Assembly (NCBI RefSeq): GCF_014652695.1
Contig: NZ_BMZH01000007.1
Coordinates: forward strand, 62,001-126,000
DNA: 64,000 bases
DNA from: Algimonas arctica
Lineage (GTDB): Bacteria > Pseudomonadota > Alphaproteobacteria > Caulobacterales > Maricaulaceae
Direction: 5' to 3'
In this document: piece by piece, positions 18,359 to 27,387 of the stretch
Numbering within the stretch: the first letter of the stretch is position 1
How the letters are laid out: each line of letters begins with the position of its first letter
Made by a program: the position numbers and the translations under genes
The notes under the pieces: generated by a model
Told to the model about the DNA's origin: nothing
The model's input: the letters and a program-made list of their open reading frames with translations, nothing else
Database searches by the model: none

Positions 18359-19558
18359 ATGCCGGGTCGGTCAGACGAGACTGAGACGTCGGCTGACAGC
18401 TCGACTGCGACGGGCGGATCGTTTACCGCGCGTCTACTACCCTCCATAGGCACGGTAACTGCCCAAGCGTGGGACGCGCTGATTCCAGGTCACAATTCGG
18501 GTGGTTCGCACCCGTTTCTGACGCACCGTTTTTTGCATGCGTTGGAAGCCTCAGGTAGTGCCAGTGTCGAAACAGGCTGGGCTCCCCGCCATATTTGGCT
18601 TGAAGATAATGCTGGCAATGCCATTGGCGCGGCGCCGCTTTATGCCAAAAGCCACAGCCAAGGCGAATATGTGTTTGACCATGGCTGGGCGGATGCGTTG
18701 GAACGCGCCGGTATTCCCTATTATCCCAAGCTGCAATGTTCAGTGCCGTTTACGCCGGCGAGCGGGCCGCGCCTGTTATCCAGCACGGTGGAGGGCAAGC
18801 GCGCTTTGCTGTCAACCATGGCACAAGCCTGTGCCCAACTGGATTGTTCCGGCGCGCATCTGACGTTTCTCACAGACGCAGATCGGGCGGTGACGCAAGA
18901 GGCTGGGTTTCTGCAACGCACAGATCGTCAGTTCCATTTTATCAATCGTGATTATGCTGACTTCGAGGCCTTCCTCGCCAGTCTCACGTCCCGCAAACGC
19001 AAAAACATCCGCAAAGAACGCGCCGCCGCCCAAGACGGCGTCACGATTCGTCGCCTCACTGGGGATGATCTAAAGCCAGAGCATTGGGATATATTCTATC
19101 AATGCTATCTGGACACGGGACATCGCAAATGGGGGCGGCCTTATTTGAACCGCGAGTTCTTCGCCCGTATTCATGAGACGATGGCAGACGATATCGTGCT
19201 GGTTATGGCGTGGGTGGACGGTGATCCTGTCGCAACAGCGCTCAATTTCATTGGCTCTGACGCGCTTTATGGACGCAATTGGGGCGCGCTCATCGATAAG
19301 CCCTTCCTCCATTTCGAGCTTTGTTATTATCAGGCGATTGAAGCCGGTCTAGAATTGGGACTGCCGCGCGTTGAAGCGGGCGCGCAGGGTGAACATAAGC
19401 TCGCGCGCGGATATGAACCCGTGGCAACCCATAGCGCCCATTATCTCGCCCATCCGGGTCTCGCCGATGCGGTTGGCGACTATCTGGAACGAGAACGGAA
19501 TGCCGTGGATTGGGATATAAAAGTGCTCGAAGGGCACACGCCGTTTCGCAAAACATAG
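18359..19558 (+). CDS. FemAB-like / DUF482 acyltransferase
   Basis: About 399 aa of the PF04339 group (double GNAT fold). Motifs: HPFLTHRFLHALEASG, HIWLEDNAGNAIGAAPLYAKSHSQGEYVFDHGWADALERAG, PYYPKLQCSVPFTPASGPR, then SRKRKNIRKERA and LPRVEAGAQGEHKLARGYEP. These give a confident family call, but the acyl acceptor is not known. I prefer the ATG at 18359; a TTG at 18350 overlapping the lipoprotein stop is also possible. The gene is conserved in alphaproteobacteria, often as a single copy. Confidence 0.88.
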   Translation: MPGRSDETETSADSSTATGGSFTARLLPSIGTVTAQAWDALIPGHNSGGSHPFLTHRFLHALEASGSASVETGWAPRHIWLEDNAGNAIGAAPLYAKSHSQGEYVFDHGWADALERAGIPYYPKLQCSVPFTPASGPRLLSSTVEGKRALLSTMAQACAQLDCSGAHLTFLTDADRAVTQEAGFLQRTDRQFHFINRDYADFEAFLASLTSRKRKNIRKERAAAQDGVTIRRLTGDDLKPEHWDIFYQCYLDTGHRKWGRPYLNREFFARIHETMADDIVLVMAWVDGDPVATALNFIGSDALYGRNWGALIDKPFLHFELCYYQAIEAGLELGLPRVEAGAQGEHKLARGYEPVATHSAHYLAHPGLADAVGDYLERERNAVDWDIKVLEGHTPFRKT

Positions 19559-19611
19559 GGGCCAACGAGGGCATGTTTGCGTTCGCCGTTGAGTCCCCCT
19601 ACCTTTGGAAT

Positions 19612-20154
19612 ATGAGAAAAAACCTCATTGCCTTCGCCGCAGCTGCTTTGGCGCTAGTGAGCGTCACGGCTTGCACAAAGGCTGCGGTTGTTGATGAAAT
19701 TTTGCTAGCAGACCTCAAAGATAATGAAGCGTTGATCGTCGCAATTGATAGATGTCACTGGCGCTGCACAAAAGGCCTGATCAGATTTCAAGGTGATGTG
19801 GTGTCTACATTAGGTCACGAAAGGCTTTTGACGGATGCCGATAAACGTCAGGTTGACGCAAATTTGCAGGCGAGCGTGTCATTTCCTGAGCTGAGAGCGG
19901 GCGCGGAACTTCCGCATATCAGGTCAGCTCCATTGCGCATGCGGACGGCAAAGATGCGGCGAAATCGCATGATCGCTATTACACCGTTAAAACTTTACGA
20001 TTTTTCAGGTCCGAACGCAGAGGGGCGAACGGCCTTTCAGTTGGCGGATGAATTACTTTCCGAACTGGATGAAAACCCTTGGGCTTCCATCAAGCTCGTC
20101 ATAGACGACGAAACATTGAGTCTATTAGAGGAAGAACAATCGAACATTGACTAG
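19612..20154 (+). CDS. Putative lipoprotein of unknown function
   Basis: 180 aa with an N-terminal lipoprotein signal (IAFAAAALALVSVTAC, Cys at about residue 21). The start at 19612 is chosen because it gives this signal; the frame is open further upstream into the previous gene. The body contains a Cys pair in DRCHWRCTKG and a basic RMRTAKMRRNRM stretch. No recognised family. A small EcfG-type gene follows. Confidence 0.65.
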   Translation: MRKNLIAFAAAALALVSVTACTKAAVVDEILLADLKDNEALIVAIDRCHWRCTKGLIRFQGDVVSTLGHERLLTDADKRQVDANLQASVSFPELRAGAELPHIRSAPLRMRTAKMRRNRMIAITPLKLYDFSGPNAEGRTAFQLADELLSELDENPWASIKLVIDDETLSLLEEEQSNID

Positions 20155-20210
20155 GGTCTGAATGCGCGTGAACCATGTCCTGTTTTAGACGAATAATTCA
20201 TAGTCTCAAT

Positions 20211-20236
20211 GGAACCGCAAACCTGTGTTCGGCGTT
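20211..20236 (+). promoter_or_regulatory. EcfG-type stress promoter
   Basis: GGAAC-N17-CGTT, exactly the alphaproteobacterial general-stress sigma consensus. The -10 element ends 21 bases before the ATG of the small membrane gene at 20258. Confidence 0.8.
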
Positions 20237-20257
20237 GATCGGATAAGGGAGAGACAA

Positions 20258-20443
20258 ATGTCATCATTTTCAATTTATTTTCTCGGCGTTGTGGTCGTGG
20301 TTAATGCGTTAGCATTCGGCGCGACATTGCTCGGTGTACCGCCGCTTTGGACAGGTATTGGGGCGCTCGTGATCATAGGGTTTGGTCTGATGGGCGCGGT
20401 GCGTAAAACCCGCGAAAAAGACGATACGAGTACGTCTGACTAA
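20258..20443 (+). CDS. Small two-helix membrane protein, EcfG-dependent
   Basis: 61 aa: hydrophobic segments at residues about 5-25 (IYFLGVVVVVNALAFGATLLG) and 30-48 (TGIGALVIIGFGLMGAV), then a charged tail (RKTREKDDTSTSD). The ATG has a good SD (AAGGGAGAG). An EcfG-type promoter sits directly upstream, so it is predicted to be made in general stress. It may be co-transcribed with the DUF421 gene 65 bases downstream. Function unknown. Confidence 0.75.
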   Translation: MSSFSIYFLGVVVVVNALAFGATLLGVPPLWTGIGALVIIGFGLMGAVRKTREKDDTSTSD

Positions 20444-20508
20444 TTAAATAAACATATTAAATGACCCTGTTAGTTTAGGGCAAGGTTGCGTGATTAGGAG
20501 GGACCTTC

Positions 20509-21042
20509 GTGAGCGATTGGGTGATGACGGAGTTCTGGAAACTCGGGGCCATTGGCTTCAGTGTAGTCCTGATGGTTTTCGCGCTGATCGGGCTCAATCG
20601 GCTTTTCGGATTACGCAGTTTTTCTAAATTAAGCGGCTTTGATTTCGCGATCACAGTGGCGTTTGGTTCAATTTTGGCAGGAACCGTGATGGTCGAAAAT
20701 CCGCCTGTCGCGCAGGGCGCTGCCGCACTTCTATGTCTCTTCAGTCTACAAGCGATCCTCGCTTATGCGCGTCGTAAGTGGGATTGGGCGAGCCTGTTGA
20801 TCAATAATGAACCGCGCCTCGTTTGGCGCAACGGCACATTTTTCGCCGATCAAATGAAAGCGGCACAAATTACGCGTGGCGATATTCTTGCAAAAATGCG
20901 CGAAGCCAATGCGATCCGCTTTGAGGATATTCTAGCCGTGGTTGTTGAAACGACGGGCGATATTTCCGTCCTGCATAAAACGGGCGATGATCGCGATATT
21001 GACGCGGAGATCATGACTGGCGTGATCGGCTGGACTGATTGA
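20509..21042 (+). CDS. DUF421 membrane protein (YetF-like)
   Basis: 177 aa, start GTG behind an AGGAGGG. Three N-terminal hydrophobic helices (to about residue 90) precede the soluble DUF421 domain with ARRKWDWASLLINNEPRLVWRNG and MKAAQITRGDILAKMREANA. YetF-like proteins are inner-membrane anchored; related spore proteins act in germination, but the role in Gram-negatives is unknown. It follows an EcfG-type gene and may share its stress induction. Confidence 0.9.
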   Translation: MSDWVMTEFWKLGAIGFSVVLMVFALIGLNRLFGLRSFSKLSGFDFAITVAFGSILAGTVMVENPPVAQGAAALLCLFSLQAILAYARRKWDWASLLINNEPRLVWRNGTFFADQMKAAQITRGDILAKMREANAIRFEDILAVVVETTGDISVLHKTGDDRDIDAEIMTGVIGWTD

Positions 21043-21229
21043 TGCGAAGGATCGTCCGCGGAATGAGATTGATGAGGCTGTCCGATATTTAGCGGATATT
21101 AGACGCAACCCTGTGACTGATTTTGATCCGATTTTGCCTAAGCGCAAGACAGAACTTGGGTTAACGCTGTTGGCAATCATTGTTTTGTTTCCCGGGCTGG
21201 GATTTCACATTCTTTTGCCATTACTATGA
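21038..21229 (+). CDS. Possible small C-tail-anchored protein without a standard start
   Basis: Overlapping the end of the DUF421 gene is a 63-codon stretch, open from 21041, that reads like protein: an acidic-basic head (DAKDRPRNEIDEAVRYLADIRR), then PILPKRK and a C-terminal hydrophobic helix of about 20 residues ending in LLPLL. There is no ATG, GTG or TTG at its head, only CTG and ATT. It is either a gene with an unusual start, reached by frameshift or coupling from the DUF421 stop, or a decayed gene. Confidence 0.35.
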   Translation: MDAKDRPRNEIDEAVRYLADIRRNPVTDFDPILPKRKTELGLTLLAIIVLFPGLGFHILLPLL

Positions 21230-21321
21230 TATTTGGACATCACCATGATGACGCGTGTGGATTTACGAGCTTATAGTGTTCCTATGGGATTGAGCTTTGT
21301 CTCATCCTGATTGATTTACAT

Positions 21322-21335
21322 GCCCGATATCGGGC
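21322..21335. repeat. Perfect 14-bp palindrome between DUF421 and HIT genes
   Basis: GCCCGATATCGGGC, a perfect palindrome in the 226-base gap 21230-21455. It is followed at once by a CCTT/AAGG mini-hairpin. I see no gene there. It could be a protein site or part of a small RNA. Confidence 0.4.
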
Positions 21336-21455
21336 TGTCCCGGCCTTGAAGGCTAGGCAAAACAGCCCTGAAATACAGAACTAATCAAGAAATAGCGGTG
21401 TGACGAGGCCATCTTGAGGGCTAGTTTGCGCTGTGAAATAAACTATAGGGGGTGC

Positions 21456-21890
21456 ATGTCCCTACACGGCCCCTACGATTCCGAAAACGTCTTTGCGAAG
21501 ATCCTACGTGGCGATATTCCCGCTGCGGTGATTGCGGATGAAAAATTCGCGGTCGCCATTATGGATGCCTTTCCGCAGGCGCCGGGTCATTGCCTCATTA
21601 TTCCAAAGTCGCCGACACGTAATTTACTCGATGTCGCGCCTAAGGATATGGGCCGTTTGTTTGGGCTCGTTCAACGTATCGCAATCGCGGTTGATAAGGC
21701 GCTCAAACCCGACGGGATTATCGTCACACAGTTCAACGGCGCGCCCGCCGGACAGTCCGTCTTTCATACGCATGTTCACGTTATTCCGCGCCATGATGGC
21801 GTGGCGATGGCCGGGCATGGGAATGCGGAAATGGGCGACGCCGAAGAACTCACGGCCATGGCGGTGCGTATCCGGGCGGCGCTTACGTAA
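21456..21890 (+). CDS. HIT-family hydrolase
   Basis: 144 aa, start ATG at 21456 behind AGGGGGT. Histidine-triad signature HTHVHVIPR near residue 99, with the N-terminal ENVFAKILRGDIPAAVI and the GHCLIIPKSPTRNLLDV segment of the bacterial Hint-like branch. These cytoplasmic enzymes hydrolyse nucleoside phosphoramidates or dinucleotides; the physiological substrate is not known. Confidence 0.93.
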   Translation: MSLHGPYDSENVFAKILRGDIPAAVIADEKFAVAIMDAFPQAPGHCLIIPKSPTRNLLDVAPKDMGRLFGLVQRIAIAVDKALKPDGIIVTQFNGAPAGQSVFHTHVHVIPRHDGVAMAGHGNAEMGDAEELTAMAVRIRAALT

Positions 21891-21933
21891 ACGCTCTCGA
21901 TTTAACGTCCCTTGATAAAAAAGGATATTTCAG

Positions 21934-23610
21934 ATGAAACATTGGCTTCTATTTGCATCCGCGGCGGCTTTGGTCGCCTGTTCTGGCGGGTCCGACCCTG
22001 TCCAGCCTGACACTGAAGTTGCTGAGGTCGAAGCGGCCCCGTTTTATGACGTCAAAGGACAGTATGGGAAATTCGCTGAAATCCGTATAAAACCGGATAC
22101 GGCGTTTCTCACAGATAGCGAACGCGCCGTCGTGAATAAGCTGATGCAGATTGGTCCGTTGCTGGACGATGTGTTCTTGCTGCAACGCAATGCTGAGAAT
22201 GATGCGATCCGTCGCCGGGTTGCGGCGACCGGTGATCCGGACGCGCTTGCCATGTTCGACCTGCATTATGCCCATTGCGACGGGTTGGAAGATGATGCGC
22301 CTTTCGTTGACGGGTTGGACACCTGTCCTGTGGGGGGCGGTTTTTACCCGACTGATATGACGAAGGAAGAATTCGAAGCCCATTTGACGGCGAATCCATC
22401 CGACCGTCCGGCGTTCACATCGGGGTATACGGTCATTCGCCGGAATGCGGATGGCGGACTTTATGCCGTTCCTTATTCTGTGGAATATTCTGATTACTTG
22501 GACTCGGTTGTTCGCTTGATGCGTGAGGCCGCGGCCTTGTCCGAAGAGCCGACACTCAAGCGGTTCCTCACCTTGCGCGCCGATGCGTTTGAGAGCGACG
22601 ATTACTTTGAATCCGAACTGGCGTGGATGGACCTCGAAGGCCCGATCGAAATTGCGGTGGGTCCTTACGAAGTCTATGATGACGGCCTGTTTGGTTATAA
22701 AACCGCCTATGAAATGTTCCTGACCCTCAAGGACCCTGAGGCGTCTGCCGCGCTGGATAAATACAAGGCCTATCTTCCGACAATGGAAGCGAACCTGCCG
22801 GTTGCAGACAGCTATAAGAACACCAGTCGCGGGTTTGAAAGCCCCATCGCCGTTGTCGATCAAATCAAAGGCGGAGGTGATAATTCTAACGGTGTGCAAA
22901 CCATCGCCTTTAATTTGCCCAATGATGAACGTGTGCGCGAAGCGAAAGGGGCCAAGAAAGTCATCTTATCGAATGTCTTGGGCGCGAAATATGACCGCAT
23001 TCTCGCGCCCATTGGCGAACGGGTTTTGGTGTCAGATCAAGCGGCACTGACGGCAAAAAAATGGATGAGCAATAATACGTTGTTCCACGAACTGTCCCAC
23101 TCACTCGGCCCTGGCGTGATTACAGTCGACGGACGTGAGACAGAAGTGCGTCTGGAACTCAAGGACCTTTATTCCGGGATCGAAGAAGGCAAAGCGGACG
23201 TGATGGGCGCCTATAACATCCTTTATATGATGGATGAGGGTGAGCTGGATGCGGCCGACCGCAATGCATTTTTGGCGACTTACTTCACCGGAAAATTCCG
23301 CTCCATGCGTTTCGGTACGGGCGCGGCGCACGCCAAAGGGGCCGCCTATCAATATAGCTATTACCGCGAGGTTGGGGCCGTTGAATGGCTGCCTGAGCAA
23401 GAGCGATTCCGTATAGATTTTGACAAGCTGGCGCAGGCGATCTCTGATCTAACCGGCAAGGTTGTAATGTTGCAAGGTGACGGTAATTACGCCGCGGCGA
23501 AAGCCTTTATGGATAAATATGCTGTGTTGGACGCAGAAGCCGAGATCGTGCTCGGTAATCTGAACGATATTCCCTACGATATACGTCCGATCTATCCGAA
23601 CGGCATCTAG
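21934..23610 (+). CDS. M49-like (dipeptidyl-peptidase III-type) lipoprotein
   Basis: 558 aa with a lipoprotein signal (LLFASAAALVACSGG). The fold features of DPP III relatives are visible: EIAVGPYEVYDDGLFGYKTAYEMFLTL in the middle, a zinc site HELSH near residue 387, and EEGKADVMGAYN about 45 residues later, supplying the third ligand Glu. Classical DPP III has HEXXGH with one extra residue; here the spacing is HEXXH. Expected to be a periplasm-facing metallopeptidase or zinc hydrolase. The substrate is unproven. Confidence 0.75.
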   Translation: MKHWLLFASAAALVACSGGSDPVQPDTEVAEVEAAPFYDVKGQYGKFAEIRIKPDTAFLTDSERAVVNKLMQIGPLLDDVFLLQRNAENDAIRRRVAATGDPDALAMFDLHYAHCDGLEDDAPFVDGLDTCPVGGGFYPTDMTKEEFEAHLTANPSDRPAFTSGYTVIRRNADGGLYAVPYSVEYSDYLDSVVRLMREAAALSEEPTLKRFLTLRADAFESDDYFESELAWMDLEGPIEIAVGPYEVYDDGLFGYKTAYEMFLTLKDPEASAALDKYKAYLPTMEANLPVADSYKNTSRGFESPIAVVDQIKGGGDNSNGVQTIAFNLPNDERVREAKGAKKVILSNVLGAKYDRILAPIGERVLVSDQAALTAKKWMSNNTLFHELSHSLGPGVITVDGRETEVRLELKDLYSGIEEGKADVMGAYNILYMMDEGELDAADRNAFLATYFTGKFRSMRFGTGAAHAKGAAYQYSYYREVGAVEWLPEQERFRIDFDKLAQAISDLTGKVVMLQGDGNYAAAKAFMDKYAVLDAEAEIVLGNLNDIPYDIRPIYPNGI

Positions 23611-23629
23611 TCACGCATTCGAGGCTATA

Positions 23630-23662
23630 AAAAAAGCCCCGCCGGGTTCCGGCGGGGCTTTT
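23630..23662. terminator. Bidirectional intrinsic terminator
   Basis: GCCCCGCCG / CGGCGGGGC stem (9 bp) with a 5-nt loop, A-run before and TTTT after. It serves the M49-like gene and the small leftward gene that ends at 23682. Confidence 0.9.
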
Positions 23663-23681
23663 ATTGTGTGAAATGGATCGC

Positions 23682-23837
23682 CTAATTGGTTTCGACGTCG
23701 ATCCCGCTTTCGTTGACATCAATTGAGAAGTCAGGCTCGTTGCTTTCTTGAACCATAAAAAAGCCGACGGCGAGAACTGCGACGACAACAGCGCCGATGA
23801 TGAAATAGAGCGGATTTCCGCCTGATTTATTGGCCAT
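23682..23837 (-). CDS. Small single-pass membrane protein, EcfG-dependent
   Basis: 51 aa: MANKSGG head, one hydrophobic helix (LYFIIGAVVVAVLAVGFFMV), then an acidic tail (ESNEPDFSIDVNESG) expected in the periplasm. An SD (AAGGGAG) precedes the ATG. A GGAAC-N17-CGTT promoter lies 31 bases upstream on the same strand. The pattern of short positive head, helix and acidic tail is common among stress-induced small proteins of alphaproteobacteria. Function unknown. Confidence 0.75.
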   Translation of the reverse strand: MANKSGGNPLYFIIGAVVVAVLAVGFFMVQESNEPDFSIDVNESGIDVETN

Positions 23838-23867
23838 GAGAATTCTCCCTTACAATGACAGAGAGTA

Positions 23868-23893
23868 AACGCGGCGCTGCGACACTTTGTTCC
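23868..23893 (-). promoter_or_regulatory. EcfG-type stress promoter
   Basis: On the minus strand GGAAC-N17-CGTT; the -10 end is 31 bases before the start at 23837. Confidence 0.8.
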
Positions 23894-23907
23894 CTTTTTG
23901 TGGGCTT

Positions 23908-25761
23908 TTAAGGTTTCACCCAGATCGCACTACTCCAGGCGCGGTCCTGAATAACGGATTCCATATCCGAGCTAGGCGGTGTTCCGGCGCGCACGGCGTC
24001 CCATGTGCTCCATCGACATTTAGGTCGTTCTAGCGCGCGAAGATAATAGGCTGCAGGCTGATCGGCGCTGGGGTTTGGGTCATTCCAAAGGGCTGATAAT
24101 TCGCCGGACCCGACACCTTCTGATTGACACGATGAGAGGTCCACCTTGCCCGTCGGGAGATCGCAACGGTGTGTGTTGGGATCAATCCGGGCGTTGGCCG
24201 CGCAGGCGACATCGTAAATTTCCTCAGATCCATCCGCGCGCAGCGCGATGATTTGTAGCCGTTCAAGTGGTTCCCCCTCTGGATCGGCATAACCCATCGC
24301 CATGACAGTGCCCGCCGTGTCCCGCGTGGCGCCCATCGGGACGCCCGCCGCATAGGCGCGCTCCAACATATCCGCTGCCATGAGGTCACTCGGTGTGTAG
24401 TCGCCCATAAACATCCTCACTTTGAGGCGCGGGCCGGAGGTGGCGAAAGTTTCGCGCGCCCTCATGGCGTCAAAGATATCGGCGCGCGTATTGGCTTCCG
24501 CCCAGACACCCGCCAGTCCTGATGCGCCATATTGCGGCGCCGCGACGAGGTCATCTTCAACACGGGATTCCCCGGCCCAACCCGCTTTCTTGTCACTCGG
24601 GACAGAGCGGCGCATGTCATTATCCATATCGTGCGGAAATTTTCCGAAATGGTCTTTCTCAGACAAAGACGGCGCGCCGAGATGGGTGTCGGAACTGCCA
24701 ATCACACCAAATTCGTATGGGTTGCCCAATCCGGCGACGTCCATTCCAAGACCTTGCGCCAAGGCGTTTCTGACGAAACTCCCGGGCACGACTGTGGAGG
24801 GCTCATTTGAGCCGATCAGGTTGCGATAGATCTCAAAATTTGCCCATTCATCATTGGGGGCGAGCTGTGGGTGTGTCTCTGATGTGCCTTTGACCTGTGT
24901 GATTTCGACAAGAGGTTCATTGCGAATACGCTGCACGACATAGGACGGGGTGAACGCCGACCCATCTGTCTGCGTTTGTGCAAACATCTGTCCGTTACTG
25001 GCGTTGCTATTGTGCGGGATGGATAAAAGCTCAAAGCCTTCGTCACGTTGCTGATCCATCCAGTCCCACAGGTCTTCTGGGTTCGGACTATCCAATGTGG
25101 TGAATAGACGGTCCGGTGCGCCATCTTTGAAAATCACATTCCGATGCAAATTGGCTGCCCCGAATTCAGTCACTTGGGTCATGGCCGTAAACTCATAACC
25201 AGCAAATGTTGTGAAGGTTCCAGGCGCATTGTGGCGTTCTGCTGCCGCGACCGTATCAGACCACACGCTGTCGATATGGGCGCGATCATAAATGTCTTCG
25301 ATGGGGTCACCTTGGACAACAGACCTGCCAATACGCAGGAAGTTGGCGCGGCGATTTTGTGCGAATATGGCAAAAATAGACTTGGCTGTGGCTGTGTCTG
25401 ACAGCGGATTCTTACGGTCTCGCATGGCTTTTACGACGCCTAAATATTCACCGTGATCTGTGACTGAATAAAAATCCAACGGCGGGCCGGACAGAGTGAT
25501 CGGCGTGCCTGCGCCATTATCAATCGTGCGGCCGCGGGCAAAGGCGTAGGCGTCATCGGGGGACGCCCGTGTGCCAAAAATATAAGCGTCGAAGCTGTTT
25601 TCCGTATGGATGTGAAGATCACCAAACAACGCGACTTTTGTCGGGGTGCGAATGATCTCTGCGGCCGGCAGCGCGACAGGGGCCGGAGGCTCTACGGGCT
25701 GCTCCGCCGCGTTACATCCAGCCAGAGCTATTAAAGCCACGCCTAACATCAATCGTTTCAT
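23908..25761 (-). CDS. DUF3604 lipoprotein
   Basis: 617 aa with a lipoprotein signal (LMLGVALIALAGCN). The PHP-like metal motif FGDLHIHTENSFDAY near residue 50 and SVTDHGEYLGV near residue 100 identify DUF3604; GVIGSSDTHLGAPS near residue 350 supplies another metal-ligand patch. These are large periplasm-facing proteins common in marine bacteria, presumably metal-dependent hydrolases. No reaction is established. It lies between the small stress gene and the end of the BCAA operon. Confidence 0.88.
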   Translation of the reverse strand: MKRLMLGVALIALAGCNAAEQPVEPPAPVALPAAEIIRTPTKVALFGDLHIHTENSFDAYIFGTRASPDDAYAFARGRTIDNGAGTPITLSGPPLDFYSVTDHGEYLGVVKAMRDRKNPLSDTATAKSIFAIFAQNRRANFLRIGRSVVQGDPIEDIYDRAHIDSVWSDTVAAAERHNAPGTFTTFAGYEFTAMTQVTEFGAANLHRNVIFKDGAPDRLFTTLDSPNPEDLWDWMDQQRDEGFELLSIPHNSNASNGQMFAQTQTDGSAFTPSYVVQRIRNEPLVEITQVKGTSETHPQLAPNDEWANFEIYRNLIGSNEPSTVVPGSFVRNALAQGLGMDVAGLGNPYEFGVIGSSDTHLGAPSLSEKDHFGKFPHDMDNDMRRSVPSDKKAGWAGESRVEDDLVAAPQYGASGLAGVWAEANTRADIFDAMRARETFATSGPRLKVRMFMGDYTPSDLMAADMLERAYAAGVPMGATRDTAGTVMAMGYADPEGEPLERLQIIALRADGSEEIYDVACAANARIDPNTHRCDLPTGKVDLSSCQSEGVGSGELSALWNDPNPSADQPAAYYLRALERPKCRWSTWDAVRAGTPPSSDMESVIQDRAWSSAIWVKP

Positions 25762-25867
25762 CGCACTCTCCCCTAATCACGCCATTATTTTTGTCGATCT
25801 TAGGGCGGAAAGGAGAGGAGGCAAAGCGGATCATGATCATATCAGCGCAATGATCTGGACCGGGAGC

Positions 25868-27385
25868 TTACAAGAACAGTTGTGTCGCCGGATTGTTCGT
25901 TTCATCCCAAAAAGGAAACCCAATTAGCGACAGGCTGTTTTCTAAGCCCTCTTTATCCCCACATGGGAGTTGGAACCCGCACAGAACATGGCCTTCGGCC
26001 GCACCGTGATTGCGGTAGTGAAACAGGCTGATGTTCCACCGCGCGTCTAACGCCGTGAGGAATTGGCCCAACGCACCGGGGCGTTCGGGGAATTCAACCC
26101 GGTAAATCGCTTCATCCTCGGCGCTATCGGATCGGCCCCCCCCCATATGGCGCAAGTGCCGTTTGGCCAAACGATCACCAGACAGATCGTGTGCGGTGAC
26201 ATTGGCGAGGCGTAAAGCCGCCATTACCGCATCGCGTTCCGAGCCCGATTTGATCTTCAAACCGACCAGAAGATGGGCGTGGCTGTTCGCTTGATAGCGG
26301 TAGGAAAATTCTGTCACCGCACGATTGCCGAGCGCCTCGACAAAAGCGCGAAACGCGCCGCGTTGCTCAGGGATGACCGCAGAGAATAACATTTCCTCGC
26401 CCGCGCCCAATTCGGCGCGCTCAACCACATGGCCGATCCGGTCGAAATTCACATTCGCGCCGGACACGGTGACGACGCAGTCGCCGTCGGGTGCGTTGCC
26501 GTCGGCGACATCGCGTTTTAATCCCGCTAACGCTAGCGCGCCGGCTGGTTCAACGACCGTACGCGTGAGTTCAAAGATATCGCGCACAGCGGCGGCAATC
26601 GCGTCGTTGCTGACGGTCACGCAGGCATCGACCACCTGCTCGCAAATGGCGAAGGTCAGCTGGCCGAAGGTCCGCACCGCGACTCCGTCGGCAAAACCGT
26701 CAACATGGGTCAGCGCGACAGGGTGTCCGGCGGCGCGTGCGGCTTTTAATGTCGCAGCCCCCATCGGCTCGACCGCGATGATCCGCGTTGCCGGCGAATG
26801 GACATGGGCATAGGCGCCGATGGAACTGACCAGTCCGCCGCCGCCTGTGCAGACATAGATCGCGGCAATGTCGCGCGGGGCGTCTTCGAAAATTTCTTTC
26901 GCGACCGTGCCTTGGCCCGCAATGACGTCAATTTCGTCAAAGGGGTGGATAAAGACCGCGCCGGAGTGTTCGGCATAGGCGAGCGCGGCGGCACAGGCAT
27001 CATCATATGTGTCCCCGATCAACCGGGTTTTCGCGCCGTGGGATTGCACGGCGGCGACTTTAATCGACGGGGTCGTGACAGGCATAAAGATCACAGCTTC
27101 GACCCCATGATAGGCAGCGGCTTTGGCAACGCCCTGCGCGTGGTTGCCCGCGCTCGCGGCACACACACCGCGGGCTTTTTCTGCATCTTTAAGCGCTGAC
27201 ATACGGTTCGCGGCGCCTCGGATTTTAAACGAAAACACGTCCTGCAAATCTTCGCGTTTCAGCCAGACGTTCCGCCCTAAGTCTGCCGACAGTTTGGGGG
27301 CATATTGCAAGGGAGTTCGCGCGGCGAGTTCATAGACGCGGGCCGCGTCAATCCGCGCCGCGATATCGTGGAGATCCGGTTGCAT
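25868..27385 (-). CDS. ilvA: Threonine deaminase (biosynthetic)
   Basis: 505 aa. It converts threonine to 2-oxobutyrate, the first committed step to isoleucine. PLP-binding Lys in VFSFKIRGAANRM near residue 55, SAGNHAQGVAKAAA, and the glycine loop CTGGGGLVSS. The last 170 residues hold two ACT-like regulatory domains for isoleucine feedback inhibition. It is the last gene of the BCAA superoperon: only 2 bases separate it from leuB. The start is at 27385. Confidence 0.96.
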   Translation of the reverse strand: MQPDLHDIAARIDAARVYELAARTPLQYAPKLSADLGRNVWLKREDLQDVFSFKIRGAANRMSALKDAEKARGVCAASAGNHAQGVAKAAAYHGVEAVIFMPVTTPSIKVAAVQSHGAKTRLIGDTYDDACAAALAYAEHSGAVFIHPFDEIDVIAGQGTVAKEIFEDAPRDIAAIYVCTGGGGLVSSIGAYAHVHSPATRIIAVEPMGAATLKAARAAGHPVALTHVDGFADGVAVRTFGQLTFAICEQVVDACVTVSNDAIAAAVRDIFELTRTVVEPAGALALAGLKRDVADGNAPDGDCVVTVSGANVNFDRIGHVVERAELGAGEEMLFSAVIPEQRGAFRAFVEALGNRAVTEFSYRYQANSHAHLLVGLKIKSGSERDAVMAALRLANVTAHDLSGDRLAKRHLRHMGGGRSDSAEDEAIYRVEFPERPGALGQFLTALDARWNISLFHYRNHGAAEGHVLCGFQLPCGDKEGLENSLSLIGFPFWDETNNPATQLFL

Positions 27386-27387
27386 AG

